A stretch of 64,000 bases of DNA from Hymenopus coronatus (taxonomy: Eukaryota; Arthropoda; Insecta; Mantodea; Hymenopodidae), in contig CM060895.1 in assembly GCA_030762935.1 (NCBI GenBank), positions 40,043,001 through 40,107,000 of the forward strand, written 5' to 3'. Below the pieces are notes generated by a model, which saw nothing but the letters and a program-made list of their open reading frames with translations, searched no databases and was not told the origin of the DNA. Within the stretch, counting starts at the first letter, position 1, and each line of letters begins with the position of its first letter. Shown in pieces: positions 44,683 to 56,445 of the stretch. The translations under genes were made by a program, and so were the position numbers.

Positions 44683-45977
44683 TATGTATAACTAAGGCGA
44701 CTAAAACCTTCTTAGCCCTTCACTAGGTCACAGTTGTTAGAGTTAACTTGCTCTCTTCCGGCCATTGCACGGATGTAGCCTGTAAACAATGGTGGATTTT
44801 AAAATCACTGCCAGTATAATAATTCCCGTATCCGAGAAGGAAGAATCCTGTCCCCTATTACCATCTTACGGAAAGTAAAAAACACGGATTTAATTCTGTT
44901 TCTAGATACGAGTATTTCTTTTTTAAATATTCATTAGGTACATTGGTATTGGTAGCCACTAACCTAATGGTCAGTTTGTATCAACCCCTCCTAGACTTTG
45001 GTTGTAATGCTGGAACTATAGCTTATCAAGGTAATTAAAAATGTAACCATGTTTCGTTCTACGCAACTTGTACCTTCAAATGCTTCTCCTCTTCCGCTTT
45101 AGCCGGCGATCGTTGGTAGGAAACATGGGGTTGGAGGGGGAGTTTGCCATCACCGCTATACCATTGTTACAATAAGCTTGTGTATAGTTGCTTTTAGGAT
45201 GAGAACAAGTACTTGTTTTTGCAACTAAGTGGCAGCATTATAAAGAATCTCCCTGGCCTGTCCTCTAAGGAACTAACCAGAAGATAACTTAAGAGTTGAA
45301 TGTCCCGATGTTACTGTTAATTAGTTCTCAGTTTATATTCTCTTATAATAAACGGTTCACCAACTGCCGCTTGCAATGTCCTCTTTCATACCACTGACAA
45401 AACCTCGAGATACGCATGCGTGTCAGTCAGATGGTCTTGCCAAGAAGGGAGAGTGACGTAATCGGTAATACTTGTAGTTGCACCCACAACGTTCTGCGCA
45501 GCTTCTTCATTACCCTGACAGGGTAATATATTGTCATGCCACAGGGTCGTGTGGACAAACAATGTTGCCGGAAGGAAAAACGTTTACTGGACCTATGGTG
45601 TGGCGTAAATAAATATATATGAATATTTGTGAAAAATAATTTCAAAGCGCGATGTAAGATTTGTCATCGTTGTAACTTCTGTGCAATTCATTCGTCACGT
45701 GTTTGGTGATGATTCGAGCAGCATAAATATTTTCTGCATGCCAATAAATATGTTGTAACAGTATTCTTTTAATGTGCATGTAGGTTCTTTCAAAAGTCAC
45801 TTCAAATTTTAATCGTAATAGATATTATAATATTTAAGATAGGAGAAAAAGAAGCCACCTACTGGGCAATGGGATTTTATAAAACTTTGGGAAGATGTTC
45901 TCTGTTCTCACGTTCAACGTACACCATTCTTTCTACAACTCCATGCACAACATTTTCCATGTCTTGGAATACTAGCA
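44683..45977. other. Unassigned interval
   Basis: Contains a CpG-bearing patch 45405-45600 with ACGCATGCGT (~45413-45422), GTGACGTAAT (~45453) and a 19-bp odd palindrome ATTACCCTGACAGGGTAAT at 45509-45527. A minus frame of 72 codons there is unrecognised. No firm gene. Confidence 0.35.
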
Positions 45978-46123
45978 ATTTTTACTTTCTCTATACGCAC
46001 TATGTACATAGTATATAGAGAAGGTATTGTACTCCACCCAAAAATTCGATACCGAGATTTCACCGGAAATATATGTTTTAGTGTCTCCAATATAAAAAAA
46101 ATCATTTTCACAAAAAGGTCCGC

Positions 46124-46158
<35 letters not shown>

Positions 46159-46867
46159 GGTGCGTGTGTGTGTGGGTGCGTGTGTGTGTGTGTCTGTGAA
46201 CACGATAACTCAAAAACGTAAAGTCGGTAAAATACCAAACTTGGTATTTAAGTTTAGTATCTTCCAGGGATGCGACACTACCCATTTTTTCGAAAATTTT
46301 GATTTTCTCAAAAATGGCTCTAACGATTTTGATTAAAATTTCGTAAATTAAAGATATTTACCTGGCAAATAAAATGTATATCTTGAATTTTCTGGGAATA
46401 GCCTCTGAAGAATAGTTTATTCTGGATGAATTTTACTGAATTTTGAATAACTGCTAAACCGTAAAAGATGGACAAAAACTTACTGCACAAAAAATGTAGA
46501 GCACGTTAAATCACACAATTTATGTTTATGTTACATACATTTCTTTCGTGAGTTCGTCGTTTTTGAGACATTCCTTAGTTTTGGTTTCTGCTATGAAAAA
46601 CTTATACTTTTCTCATATAGGAACTTGTCAACTCCTATCCATATAAACAAACGAATTTTATTGACATAGAAACCAGCTTTTGACTATCATTTTAACCTAT
46701 GGTAGTTCCTTATTTCGCTTCTACTTACAAGGAAGCAAGTAATAAGACTATTTCTGCTGATTTTTTTCTTATTAGCATAAAGTAAATAGAAGTATAAGCT
46801 TTTTAAAAAATAATTTGTTGCAGGGATATAGAGAAAGTCATGTGAATGGTACACATAAGATTTTTTG
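45978..46867 (+). repeat. Rep-1 copy 27, best-preserved ends
   Basis: Subterminal repeat perfect over 12 bp: ACTTTCTCTATA at 45983-45994 and TATAGAGAAAGT at 46827-46838. The 3' hairpin ATGTG/CACAT is at 46840-46856. TG/GTGGG microsatellite at 46124-46195. Confidence 0.95.
46124..46195 (+). repeat. (TG)n with GGTGGG interruptions, inside Rep-1 copy 27
   Basis: Compound tract at the element's standard microsatellite site. Confidence 0.92.
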
Positions 46868-47325
46868 ATATAGCGTTTTTCAGTTATTGGATTATTGAAT
46901 TGGTCAGGAAAACTCGTTTTTTCTGGAGATTGCGGCGGCCACATTGTTGGAAAGTGTCTACTGAAGACAGGATCGCACAAAAATCTGGGTAATTAATTGT
47001 TTTGGAGAATATAGTTATGAAGTACCTCAGGAGCAGTGACATCATTGATTACCCATGGCCTTCTGGATTTCTAATTATCAGCAACAGAACTAGTTTCCTC
47101 AAACTTCCTGATTAAATCCTCAAAATTACGAATGGGCCTGTTCTTAAATTGTTGGGTTGTAAATTTTCTCAGATCTCGAGGAAAACTCCTCTTGCTTTCA
47201 TAATAGTATTGTATCAAATGCATTCTATCATTTAGTGATAAAGCCAAAATTTGTAGCTGACAAATTCTTATAGCAGCATGAATACATTTACTAAAGTTTT
47301 ATTCAACAAAACTGTACCCATGGTA
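46868..47325 (-). pseudogene. mariner-like transposase relic (N-terminal HTH plus DDE remnant)
   Basis: Minus-strand LSLNDRMHLIQYYYESKRSF, then RKFTTQQFKNRPIRNFEDLI and RKFEETSSVADN-stop-KSRRPWV, matches the N-terminal helix-turn-helix domain (DUF4817-like) found on many insect mariner-like transposases, which bind the element ends. After a large deletion comes SRHFPTMWPPQSPE, the segment before the third catalytic residue (normally WPPRSPDLTPCD). Most of the catalytic domain is missing and the remnant abuts a Rep-1 3' end. Confidence 0.72.
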
Positions 47326-48545
47326 ACGGCGAACTCAAGAAAAAATAAAGAAAGAAAACAAAGTCCCATTGCTTCCAGTATGTGACTTTTGTTTTAATCC
47401 TATCTCAAATAGAGGTCGGAAGTTTTAAGTGTCTCTTGAAAGACCCTATATTTTGGGGTAACATCAAAGTGTATTTACATTACCACTTCTAGCTTTCTAA
47501 AAATATGCCATTCTAGTCACAAGTAATCTATTTTCGCTCATACTTAAGCGCAACTGTCCAAAGTTTAGTGCAAATTAGACAATTAGAATAAATTTATGAA
47601 TTGAAAATACGAGTGGAAGTAGCAAATAAGTTTGAAAATTCAAGGAGAGTGGTAGTATTTTCGGTGAAATTTCGGTATCAACTAGGAGAAATACAGTACT
47701 TCATGAAGAAGACATATTGTAGAGAATGGGAGACCTCAGCAAATGGTATAAATAAAACTGAATTTTTATTGCAGTTGACACAGAATTATAATGCCTTAGC
47801 AACAGAAAAGAAAGGGCAACAGTGCAACCAATAATAACAAACATGGTGAAGGACTTTCCATTATCACAAAGAGGCGTGAACCCTACAATCAGCTGTTTTC
47901 ACTCATTTGCTTATCTACATTAAGGGTTCGATCCCAGCCATCTGAGTCATGGGTCATTCCGATGAATTTGTAATCATATTTGATGTTTAATTAATTTATT
48001 TGAACCAAAGCACTTAAGCGAGAATCCAAATTAGAAATAATTTGAATCTAAAGCTATTAGAATTCTACCAGTTTTATCGTTTCAAGATGTATTAACTTCG
48101 TTTTATCTCCTCGATGTGCAAGTTTATTTTCTATGCATTTTAGGTTACCCAGACTCGCTTATAGATTCCCTCACCAATTAGCTTTGCTTTACCCGCCTGA
48201 CACGAAAATTACTCCTCCACCGCTTGAGGTGCGAGTTGATATGTAAATCAGTTTGAAAAACTTGTTGGCGCATTTAAATTTTGGTTGAAAATAATCCACA
48301 ATTAAGAGTAGCTTATGCAGAGAGTCAACTTGACGACTTACATTTTTAGTCCAAGTGCACTTTATACACAAAGAGTTTGAACAGCTTGTATCTATTTATT
48401 TTAAATTTAGTAGAGGATATTGAAGATAACATTTTCGATCTGAATATTGCTGAACCGATGCTATAGCCTTTACGCTTTGATGGGAAAAAGAAATACTCCA
48501 ACACATAATGGACTACAAACCCGGGGGAGAAACCAAATACACCGA
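47326..48545. other. Unassigned interval
   Basis: Plus frame 47601-47834 (77 codons) is unrecognised. No repeat ends, apart from a short GGTGAAATTTCGGTATC at ~47661 that resembles a piece of Rep-1. Confidence 0.35.
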
Positions 48546-49402
48546 CTTTTATTACTTTCTCTATACGTACTATGTACATTGTGTATAGAGAAGGTTTTGC
48601 AAAAATTCGATATCGAGATTTCGCCGGAAATACATGTTTTGAGACCACCAAAGAAAACATTTTTAGAAAAATGCCCGTGTGTGTGTGTCTGTGTGTATCT
48701 GTGGGCAGCATAGCTCAAAAACAAAAAGACCGTTAAATACCAAACTTGGTATTTAAGTTCAGTATCTTCCAAGGATGTGACACAAAAATTTTCAAGAAAA
48801 TGCCCCCACCCTCAACATGGAAACATTTTCGAAAATTTTCATTTTCTACAAAATGGCTCTAACGATTTTGATTGAAATATCGTATATTAAAGATATATAC
48901 CTGACAAATAATAGGTATATCTTGAATTTTCTGGGAATAGCATCTGAAGACTACTTTAGTCTGAATGAATTTTACGGAATTTTGTGTAACTGGTAAACCA
49001 TAAGAGATAGACAAAAATATACCAAAAAAAACGTAGAGCTCATTAAAACACACAATTTATGTTATATACATTTTTTTTCGTGGAATTGATCGTTTTTTAG
49101 ATATTCCTTGTTTTTGGTTTCAGCCTTGAAAAACTTATACTTTTCTCATACAGGAATTTGTCAACTCCTGACCATACATAAAAAGGAACTTCAGTCACAT
49201 AGAAACCAGCTTTTGACTATCACTTTAACCTATGGTGCTGCCTTTTTTCGTTTCTACTTACAAGGAAGCAAGTGATAAGACTATTTCTGCTAATTTTTTC
49301 TCACCAAGCATGAGGTAAATAGAAGTATAAGCTTTTTAACAATAATTTGTTGCAGAGATCTAGAGAAAGTCATGTGAATGGAACACAACAACAGATTTTT
49401 TT
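48546..49402 (+). repeat. Rep-1 copy 28, full length
   Basis: ACTTTCTCTATACGTACTAT palindrome, a small deletion after GAGAAGG, a mixed TG tract at ~48676-48698 and the 3' end ACAACAGATTTTTT. Confidence 0.92.
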
Positions 49403-49679
49403 TTTATTTGTATTACCCTAATGAAATGCAACCATAAAGTAACCCAGGGAAAGTGAGCGAAGCATTGTTGTTTATAAACATTAATAACAAACAGTTGCTG
49501 TGCGGTATGCTCTTGGCATGGCGATTTTATCTCCCGAATATTAAATAATAAGTTTTAACAAACCTTAAATGTGTTACATTTATTGTCGTGATTATCGCAA
49601 ATAGTATAAACAAACCACTGTATTTGAGTATATTAATTTTCAAAGAAATATGTACTTGTCAATGATAATGGTAGAGAAA
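49403..49679. other. Unassigned spacer
   Basis: No feature recognised. Confidence 0.4.
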
Positions 49680-50340
49680 GTCATTTGAGGGTTCCATATC
49701 TGCTTGTTTTTCTTCTTTCTTTTAACGTTCTCTAACTGCCTATGATGACGTCCAAGTAATTTCAAACTTGGTACTATGCAAGTTCAACATCTTATAAAGC
49801 AGCGACACGAAAATTTTCAACATCCTCACCTCAAACTACTCAATATATGGGCCAACTTTGGTTATTTTTATCTACACAAAAATAGCTATAACTATTTTAA
49901 GATTGAATTTTCCGTGAATAGTCTCCGAAGCAGTTTTCATTGTGAATTATTTTTTACACTTTATAAAACATAAGAGACAAAAGCTTACGACACGAAAACT
50001 GTAAATATAGTTAAAATACTACCTATGTTAACTAATTCTGATATTACTTTAACATATTCGTTGTAATTTCTTTAGTTTTCAACTCCACATTTCATGAAGA
50101 GCAAATTACTTTATTTTTGTTTTCTTACTGGCTCATGCCATGGAAGAAGTATGGAACTTCAAAGGCAGCATTTAGGGAACTATTTTTTTAAACATCACTT
50201 CACAATTCTTAGGCCCCGTTCTTTTGTTTTTAACAATTCATGGAAAGCATTACAAAGCCAACAAACACCGACATGCTTTTTAAACATTATCTCTTCTGGT
50301 ATACTCGTATACCCTTAGCTAAAAATTAAATTTACACATT
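49680..50340 (+). repeat. Rep-1 copy 29, part 1, very old
   Basis: Diverged but aligned through AATTTCAAACTTGGTACTAT, GCGACACGAAAATTTTCAAC and GATTGAATTTTCCGTGAATA. 5' end unclear. Confidence 0.6.
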
Positions 50341-50455
50341 AAGCCCTTGCGGGCCTTGGCCTACCAGTCCGGCTGCCAACCTCACGCCAACATACGCAAG
50401 GCAGAGCTAATACCGGGAGATAACATGGCCTGTATCACACTTCCCCCATTTTCGT
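50341..50455. other. GC-rich insert within an old Rep-1 copy
   Basis: About 115 bp (GCCCTTGCGGGCCTTGGCCT...) unlike both flanks, which belong to Rep-1. No A or B box recognised and no clear target duplication. Origin unknown. Confidence 0.5.
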
Positions 50456-50778
50456 GACCTACAGACTACTAACTTTTTGTAAAGTTAACTATTCTAATAC
50501 TTGTGATTTTCTCAAAAGGGAGATGGTCATTTTCTTTAACTCCTGGCCTTGCAAAGAGAACCCTATTTCAAGAGCATCACATAGCGATCAGTTCTTGAAA
50601 GATTTGACTCTCGCTTTAACCTGGTCAATTCCCTTAAACCTACAAGGACATAGATATTGCGCCTATTTGTGCTAATGTTTATCTGGATTAGCTTGGAGTA
50701 GCATAGAACAAGCTTTTATAAGAATAGTTTGCAGATTAGGCAGAGAAACCATGTGAGTGTAACACATCAGATTTTTAC
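50456..50778 (+). repeat. Rep-1 copy 29, part 2
   Basis: Continues to the 3' end GTAACACATCAGATTTTTAC. Confidence 0.72.
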
Positions 50779-50819
50779 TACAATGTAATGTGTAATGCGA
50801 GCCATTTGTGCAAAAACAG

Positions 50820-50905
50820 ATAAGCTTCTCTAAGGCTAGCTTCTTGAAGAAATGCGAAATAAATGGTAATGGTGAAGGTTATGTGAATGCAATATATAAG
50901 CTTTT
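50820..50905 (+). repeat. Rep-1 copy 30, 3' stub
   Basis: Only GGTGAAGGTTATGTGAATGC and its immediate upstream are recognisable. Confidence 0.45.
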
Positions 50906-51403
50906 TCTTTAAACTGATATAGAAGTAACAAAACTGGAGTTAAATTTTCAAGTATGTAAATATTCCACAGGAAGCATGTTCTACCAGTTGGGCATTAGAG
51001 AGAGGCTTGTCTGCTCACTGCCCGGGTCATTAACCGCATTCGATGATATCCTTCAAAAAGTAAGGCACTGCAAAGGCCAGATAAGTGAAAGTGTTGATTA
51101 GTTTATTTATATCACAACTAGCCATAAAAAAGCACTGCAAACTATGTGGTATTGCGTGCAAGATCTAAGAAGTATCCATGTAACGGTTTTCATTAGAGAC
51201 AGCTGTTTAGGGTAATCGTATTTATGGATATTATCCATAATCACCTGTTTCTGTTAACTATTTCAAGGATAATTCTTAAATCTTGTATGTAATTGTAGAT
51301 CATTAAATGCACGAGCCTTTCAGCCAGTCAGAGTCGAATCACAAATTCACTAATCAGAGTCGAACTTGATGGTTTTAAAGAAATGTTCAAAACTAATAAC
51401 CGA
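50906..51403. other. Unassigned interval
   Basis: No readable feature. Confidence 0.4.
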
Positions 51404-52185
51404 TAATTTTTACTTTCTCTACACATACATACTAGGTAGAGAAGGTACTTATTGCATTCCTCCTAAAAGTTCAATACCAAGATTCCATTTGAAAATACAC
51501 GTTTTAGGCTCCCCTAAATAATTAAAAATAATGTTAGGAAAAAATATGCATTTGTATGTGTGTGAATAGTATACCTACCTAACTCAAAAACGAAAAAAGT
51601 CGGTTAAATATATCTTATATAAACGTTCAGTATCTTCCAAGGATGCGACATGAAACTTTTCAAGAAAATATCCCTTCCCAAACTATTTTGCATGAAAAGC
51701 TTTATTTACTCAAAAACGGCTCTAACGAATTGGATTAAAATATATATTTTACATACTTAAATCTAATTTTAAATATTTTCATAATAAGTAAAATGAATAT
51801 CTCGAATTTTCTGGGAATAGCCGCTGATGTCCTTTTCATTCTGAAGGACTTTTGGTAAGCCGTAGTAAGAGATACACAAACTTCTACATATAATGTAGAT
51901 ATATTAAAATACGCAAATCATGTTATACGCAATTTTTTGTGGAGTTAACCACTTCCGAGATCGGTATTTTTTGTCACTAGTTTTAAATTTTCCAATACTT
52001 TTCTCAAATGAGAAGTCGTTATTAGTGTTTTCCTGGTCAAACAAAGGGAACGGAATTTTAATACTATCACATAACGATCAGCTCAAGCTTAGTATATTTC
52101 CATATTTACATTTTATCTACAAGGAAGTACGCACTAAGAGAATTTCTGCTGATCTTTATCTGGATTAACGCAAAATAGATATGTT
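51404..52185 (+). repeat. Rep-1 copy 31, old
   Basis: TTTTTACTTTCTCTACACAT end with a collapsed palindrome (ACATACATACTAGGTAGAGA). Truncated on the right at GGATTAACGCAAAATAGATA. Confidence 0.8.
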
Positions 52186-52345
52186 TTCCTCCTGTATTGA
52201 TTTCCCCCCCATAAATTCTGCTTCTATTTGATAGGGACCTATGAAAACGTTTCCCATGCATTTTCCTGTTCTCTGTTGGCAGCTCGTACAAGCTATAAAA
52301 ATATCTGTTGAACTGCGAATTCTAAACATAAGAAGCAGTGTAATA

Positions 52346-53083
52346 ATACAAAAAAGTGTGTGTTACATTCGCATCATTTTCTCTATAAACTAGTATTACA
52401 AAAGTTGTTTTCCTTTATCTACATCGTGGTAATCGAGATAAACATCAATAGAAATGCCTGATTTTTTTTTTTTTTGGGGGGGGGCTTCAGGTGAAAGTTA
52501 TTTGGCTGTATCAGTTCCTTCTAAGTAGAAGGGAAACAATATGATACATTCGGCTGAAGGATAGTCTAACCTTCTAAAAGCCGGTCACCACGTGAAACAA
52601 TTAAAATTCGGTTCGGTTTGCACGGCCAGGAGAAAAACAAGAGGGAGATGAAACGAAAGATGACACCCCGTTTCAGAAAAGATTAAGAAGCTTAAAATTG
52701 AAACCAATAACAAGGAATATCTCGGAGACTGTTATACTTAAAAATGTATATAACATAGATTGTTTTAACCAGGTCTTTATTTTTGGACATTCATTAATCC
52801 AGAATGAAGATGTCTTCAGAGGCTATTCCCAAAAAGTTCAAGATATAAATGTTATATATAGTGCAAATATATTTAATATGCGGCATTTTAATCAAAACCG
52901 TTAGTGCTGTTTTTGAGAAAAACAATATATTAAAAAATGTTACATGTAAAGGTAGTATTGGGTAAGGGGATTTTTTAAAATCTTCGTGTCGCACCCTTGC
53001 AAAATACTAAATATCAAATTTTGTTAACGGTCTTTTCGTTTTTGAGCTATGCTGTTCACAGACAGACAGACAGACACACACAC

Positions 53084-53114
<31 letters not shown>

Positions 53115-53221
53115 TACACTGACCTTTTTCTAAAAATGCTCTTTTTTTGGACGTAGTGATATAAAAACATTAATTTTGGTGAAATCTTGGTGTAGAACTT
53201 TTGGTTGGTTACAATACATGT
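52346..53221 (-). repeat. Rep-1 copy 32, part 1 of 2
   Basis: From AAAAAAGTGTGTGTTACATT to GGTTACAATACATGT. Carries a (CA)n(GA)n compound tract at 53077-53115 at the usual microsatellite site. Confidence 0.85.
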
Positions 53222-53520
53222 ATCACCCTCCGTGGTGTAATGGTTACCATGCTAGCTTCATATACCCAAGGTCGCGGGTTTAAATCCGGCGGAGGACGAT
53301 GGATTTTTTCGGGTGTAAAACTCCTTAGCATGGATCCTTCGGAAGGGAAGTAAAGCCGTTGGTCCCTTGTCGTAGATTTACGGCACGTAAAAGAACCTCA
53401 AGCCTGATAAGAGAGGCCTCTGAGCAAAATTAAGCGGTCTTTCACGCCCAGTATAGAATGGGACGCTGAGAACCACAGCAGATAAAGAGCGTCCATAAAT
53501 AACACGCCATTTCCATTTTT
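53222..53520 (+). mobile_element. SINE-A copy e, full length
   Basis: A box TGGTGTAATGG, B box GGTTTAAATCCGG, complete body to TAACACGCCATTTCC. Flanked by a perfect 11-bp duplication ACAATACATGT (53211-53221 and 53521-53531). The best reference copy of the family here. Confidence 0.93.
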
Positions 53521-53573
53521 ACAATACATGTTCTACCTACAATATACCTATATAATATGTGTAGAGAAAGTGA
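53521..53573 (-). repeat. Rep-1 copy 32, part 2 of 2
   Basis: Terminal end with a shrunken palindrome (ATATACCTATATAATATG) and GTAGAGAAAGTGAAAAA. Confidence 0.85.
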
Positions 53574-53577
53574 AAAA

Positions 53578-53690
53578 GCCTTTTTAAATTTTTGGGAGCT
53601 CAAAAATGTTTATTTTCAGTAAACTTCTACACTGAATTATTGGTTGGAATTTAATATTTTCTCTACTTACTATAGGCAAGTGGTTCAGAA
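53578..53690 (-). repeat. Rep-1 copy 33, palindrome-end fragment
   Basis: TTTTTAAATTTTTGGGAGCT to TTCTCTACTTACTATAGGCA. Copy 32 seems to have landed in the A/T run of this older copy. Confidence 0.6.
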
Positions 53691-54334
53691 AGAAATAAAT
53701 AAAGATGAGAAACCACGTCTGCTTTACAAATTTAAACCGTGAACATTAGGTGATGTAAATCAAATGTTTCTAACACCATCTGCATAAATACCCACATGCG
53801 TATTTTATGATTCTCACAGCGAAATTGCGGACTCCAAAATTCCAGTTCCTGATTATGAATTCCAGAGATGCCACATTCGTGCTCCCTCCTTAAATAGTTA
53901 ACCAAAATTCCGTAGTAAACGTTTCGTTAGTGTACGAGAGGATAGAGTTTGCCAACTACAAACAAAGAAGGGCACAGTAGCACACAAATTGGAGAGTGTA
54001 GCTTTTTACCAGAATTGGGGCAGTTCATTTTATCGCCAAAACGCTACAATCACAAGCCCTGCTTTGTGTATCTTGTGCCAAAGGTTTTCCGGACGTAGCT
54101 GCAATGGACTACAGAGGGTGTAGAATTAAATTAGTGATTTATGTTAACTGGCCACGTGCTAGCGGGCTGCCAAAGGCAACGGAAGGGGAAATGCCTCATG
54201 TAGAAGCTTCAAAAACAACGTAACAGTCTCATGACCACGTGAAATGGTCAATATATGTAGGCTTTGCATTGCTTCCATGCATTGAAGTAGAAATTTTATT
54301 TGATAGAGCATGTCCAGAACATTTGATCAAAATT
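53691..54334. other. Unassigned interval
   Basis: Two CACGTG-type E-boxes (~54151, ~54237) but no gene structure recognised. Confidence 0.35.
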
Positions 54335-54382
54335 TTGTTCAACATTCACATAGCTTTCTCTACCTATGTTGCAACAACCTAG
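54335..54382 (-). repeat. Rep-1 copy 34, part 1 of 2
   Basis: TTCAACATTCACATAGCTTT to GCAACAACCTAG, then a SINE-D. Confidence 0.75.
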
Positions 54383-54607
54383 ATTTTTTTTTTTTTTTTA
54401 GCTTAACGTCCTTTAACCTGGTTGGTCATATCGGATGATGAATGAAATGCAGCTCAAATGATCAGTCTCCTGACATTCGTCTTCTCAGGTTAAGGGAAAA
54501 CCCCCAAAAGCCTTATCCGGGTAACTCACCCTAAGCGAGATTCGAACTCGCGTCCTGTTGAAACTTGAATGTGAGGCAGACACGCTACCACCACATTACC
54601 CAGGCGG
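54383..54607 (-). mobile_element. SINE-D copy 2 in Rep-1
   Basis: Minus-strand head TGGGTAATGTGGTGGTAGCG, B box GAGTTCGAATCTC, body to GACGTTAAGC and an A-run. Flanks GCAACAACCTAG and GCAACAAACTAT agree at 10 of 12. Confidence 0.88.
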
Positions 54608-54687
54608 GCAACAAACTATTCTTACAAAAGCTAATTCTTCTACCTACCTCACGCCTAAAAAGAAAACAACAGCAGAAATGGCTTTAC
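54608..54687 (-). repeat. Rep-1 copy 34, part 2 of 2
   Basis: CAAACTATTCTTACAAAAGC to CAGCAGAAATGGC, then an abrupt switch to an opposite-oriented copy. Confidence 0.7.
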
Positions 54688-55066
54688 AAGAAAATCCTCC
54701 CCCCTAAACTACTTTCAAAAAGGTTGATTTTCTCAAGAATGCATAACGATTTTGATTACAATACCGCATAGAATTTCCTGTAAAGAGCCTCTGAAGTCTT
54801 GTTAATTCAGAACAAGTTTTGCACAACTGGTAAACCATAAGAGATACACAAAAGTTTACTACACTAAAAATAAAGATTTCATCATCATAACACAATATTT
54901 ATATCATATACATTTTTGTTGTTGAGCTAACCATTTTGCTATAGATTTAAATTTTCCAATATTTATTCTTTTCTCAAAAGGAAGTCGTTACTCTTAACTG
55001 TTCACCCTAGTCAAGCAATACCATTACATGGCGGCCGGCGTTTAAAAGAGCAGCTTATTGCATTTT
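54688..55066 (+). repeat. Rep-1 copy 35, part 1 of 2
   Basis: Starts mid-element (ACAAGAAAATCCTCCCCCCT) and runs to the duplicated target CTTATTGCATTT. Confidence 0.78.
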
Positions 55067-55289
55067 TAAAGTGTTTAACGCCCGCTTTTACTACTATGGC
55101 ACCGCAGGCGATGACACTGATGATACACGGAATGCAGATAGAGCACCGGTGGAATATGATGGCGGGGGATACCAGAGAATCCGGAGAAAACCGCTTTGTT
55201 CACTACAAATCCCACATGCGGTTGCTTGAGATCGAACCTTGGCCACCTATTGAGAGGCGAGCAGTCTAACCACTCGGCCACGGCGCGGT
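55067..55289 (-). mobile_element. SINE-C copy 3, full length, in Rep-1
   Basis: Minus strand: GCGCCGTGGCCGAGTGGTTA (A box), GGTTCGATCTC (B box), body to GCGGGCGTTAAACAC. Flanks CTTATTGCATTT (55054-55065) and CTTATTGTATTT (55290-55301), 11 of 12. Confidence 0.9.
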
Positions 55290-55457
55290 CTTATTGTATT
55301 TCCTTATCTCCTTTGTACAAGGAAATAATACAGTAATAAAATCATTTTTGCTAATTTTTATCTTGATAAGCCTGAAATGCATATAAGAATAATCTTTTGT
55401 AATAATGTTTGATGCAGGATAGGTAAATAAAGTTACGAGAATGTAGCAGATACGAGT
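55290..55457 (+). repeat. Rep-1 copy 35, part 2 of 2
   Basis: Continues to the 3' region GAGAATGTAGCAGATACGAG. The hairpin is degraded. Confidence 0.75.
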
Positions 55458-56445
55458 TTTTTTTAATTCGGTGACTTCAAAAACCTAGTATGCGTGCACT
55501 TTTTTTTTTTTTTTTGCGTTGATTTTACGGGGAAGCAAAGACCGGGGAAGAAGAGCCTGTTTATCCGTAGCATTGTAAACTAAAGAAAGTTTCTTTCTTT
55601 GACGCCCCCAGTCATTATGATGAATAGGTTATCTAATTTACCTGGAACTAGCTAAATTATTAAATGAAATACAGCGCGGGGGCATGTTCATTAACTCTGG
55701 GATCTACAGACAAATGAAATTCTAGCATTGAAGCCACAAAATATCTGGGTGTATAGCGTACTTCATGGTTCAATGTAATCGCCTTGCTCTTTTTCCGATA
55801 TTGCGCGAAACCTACCGAATGAAGACGGTGCCGAACTCCCAAGAAAACGTGCGCGCATAGTACTTCCGGCGATAGATACCATGATATTGCTCTTTTTATG
55901 TGTGTATGCAATGCAATACTTCCTCTGCTTTAGGCACCAAAGTGATAGAGAAAACAAAATGCACTATTATGTCTGCGAGAACAATGGAAGCACGCAACTC
56001 GCAGAATTTCACACTTTTTTTTTACAACCAACAAACATAGTCTTTATTGCTTCAGTTTATGAGAAGGGCAGAATTAATGGCTCCCCAGAAAACATTGATG
56101 CTAGTTTTGTTTCCAGTTCACGTCTTGGATTTTAGAGCTCATTTTTCAACTAATTGCACTAACAGTCATCACGTCCGGGTGGGGCTTTTAGCTGGTAAAC
56201 TTATCACTAGCGTTCACGATCCACTAATAGGAACACCATGGCACATATTGTTGCATTACTGTCCAGCTCTGTTACTGCACACCCATTGACACCGACATAC
56301 AACCTGATTTCACAAGGAATGAAAAGGGACTTAATGAAAACTCATAGTTACTCACAAGTTAGAAGTAAAGGTAAATAACACTGGGCAACAATGTAATTGT
56401 TTCGGGCTCAAAAATAGTTTACTCTTGTTTATTTATACCTGTTGA
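55458..56445. other. Unassigned interval with protein-like minus frames
   Basis: Minus-strand frames across ~55660-55957 (SSFGRFRAISEKEQGDYIEP in one; VRYTPRYFVASMLEFHLSVD in another) look like former coding sequence rather than random frames, but I cannot assign a family. The remainder has no signal. Confidence 0.3.

Noticed and set aside
45509..45527. ATTACCCTGACAGGGTAAT, half-similar to a homing endonuclease site
   Set aside because: A short palindrome with no associated endonuclease or intron. Chance resemblance.
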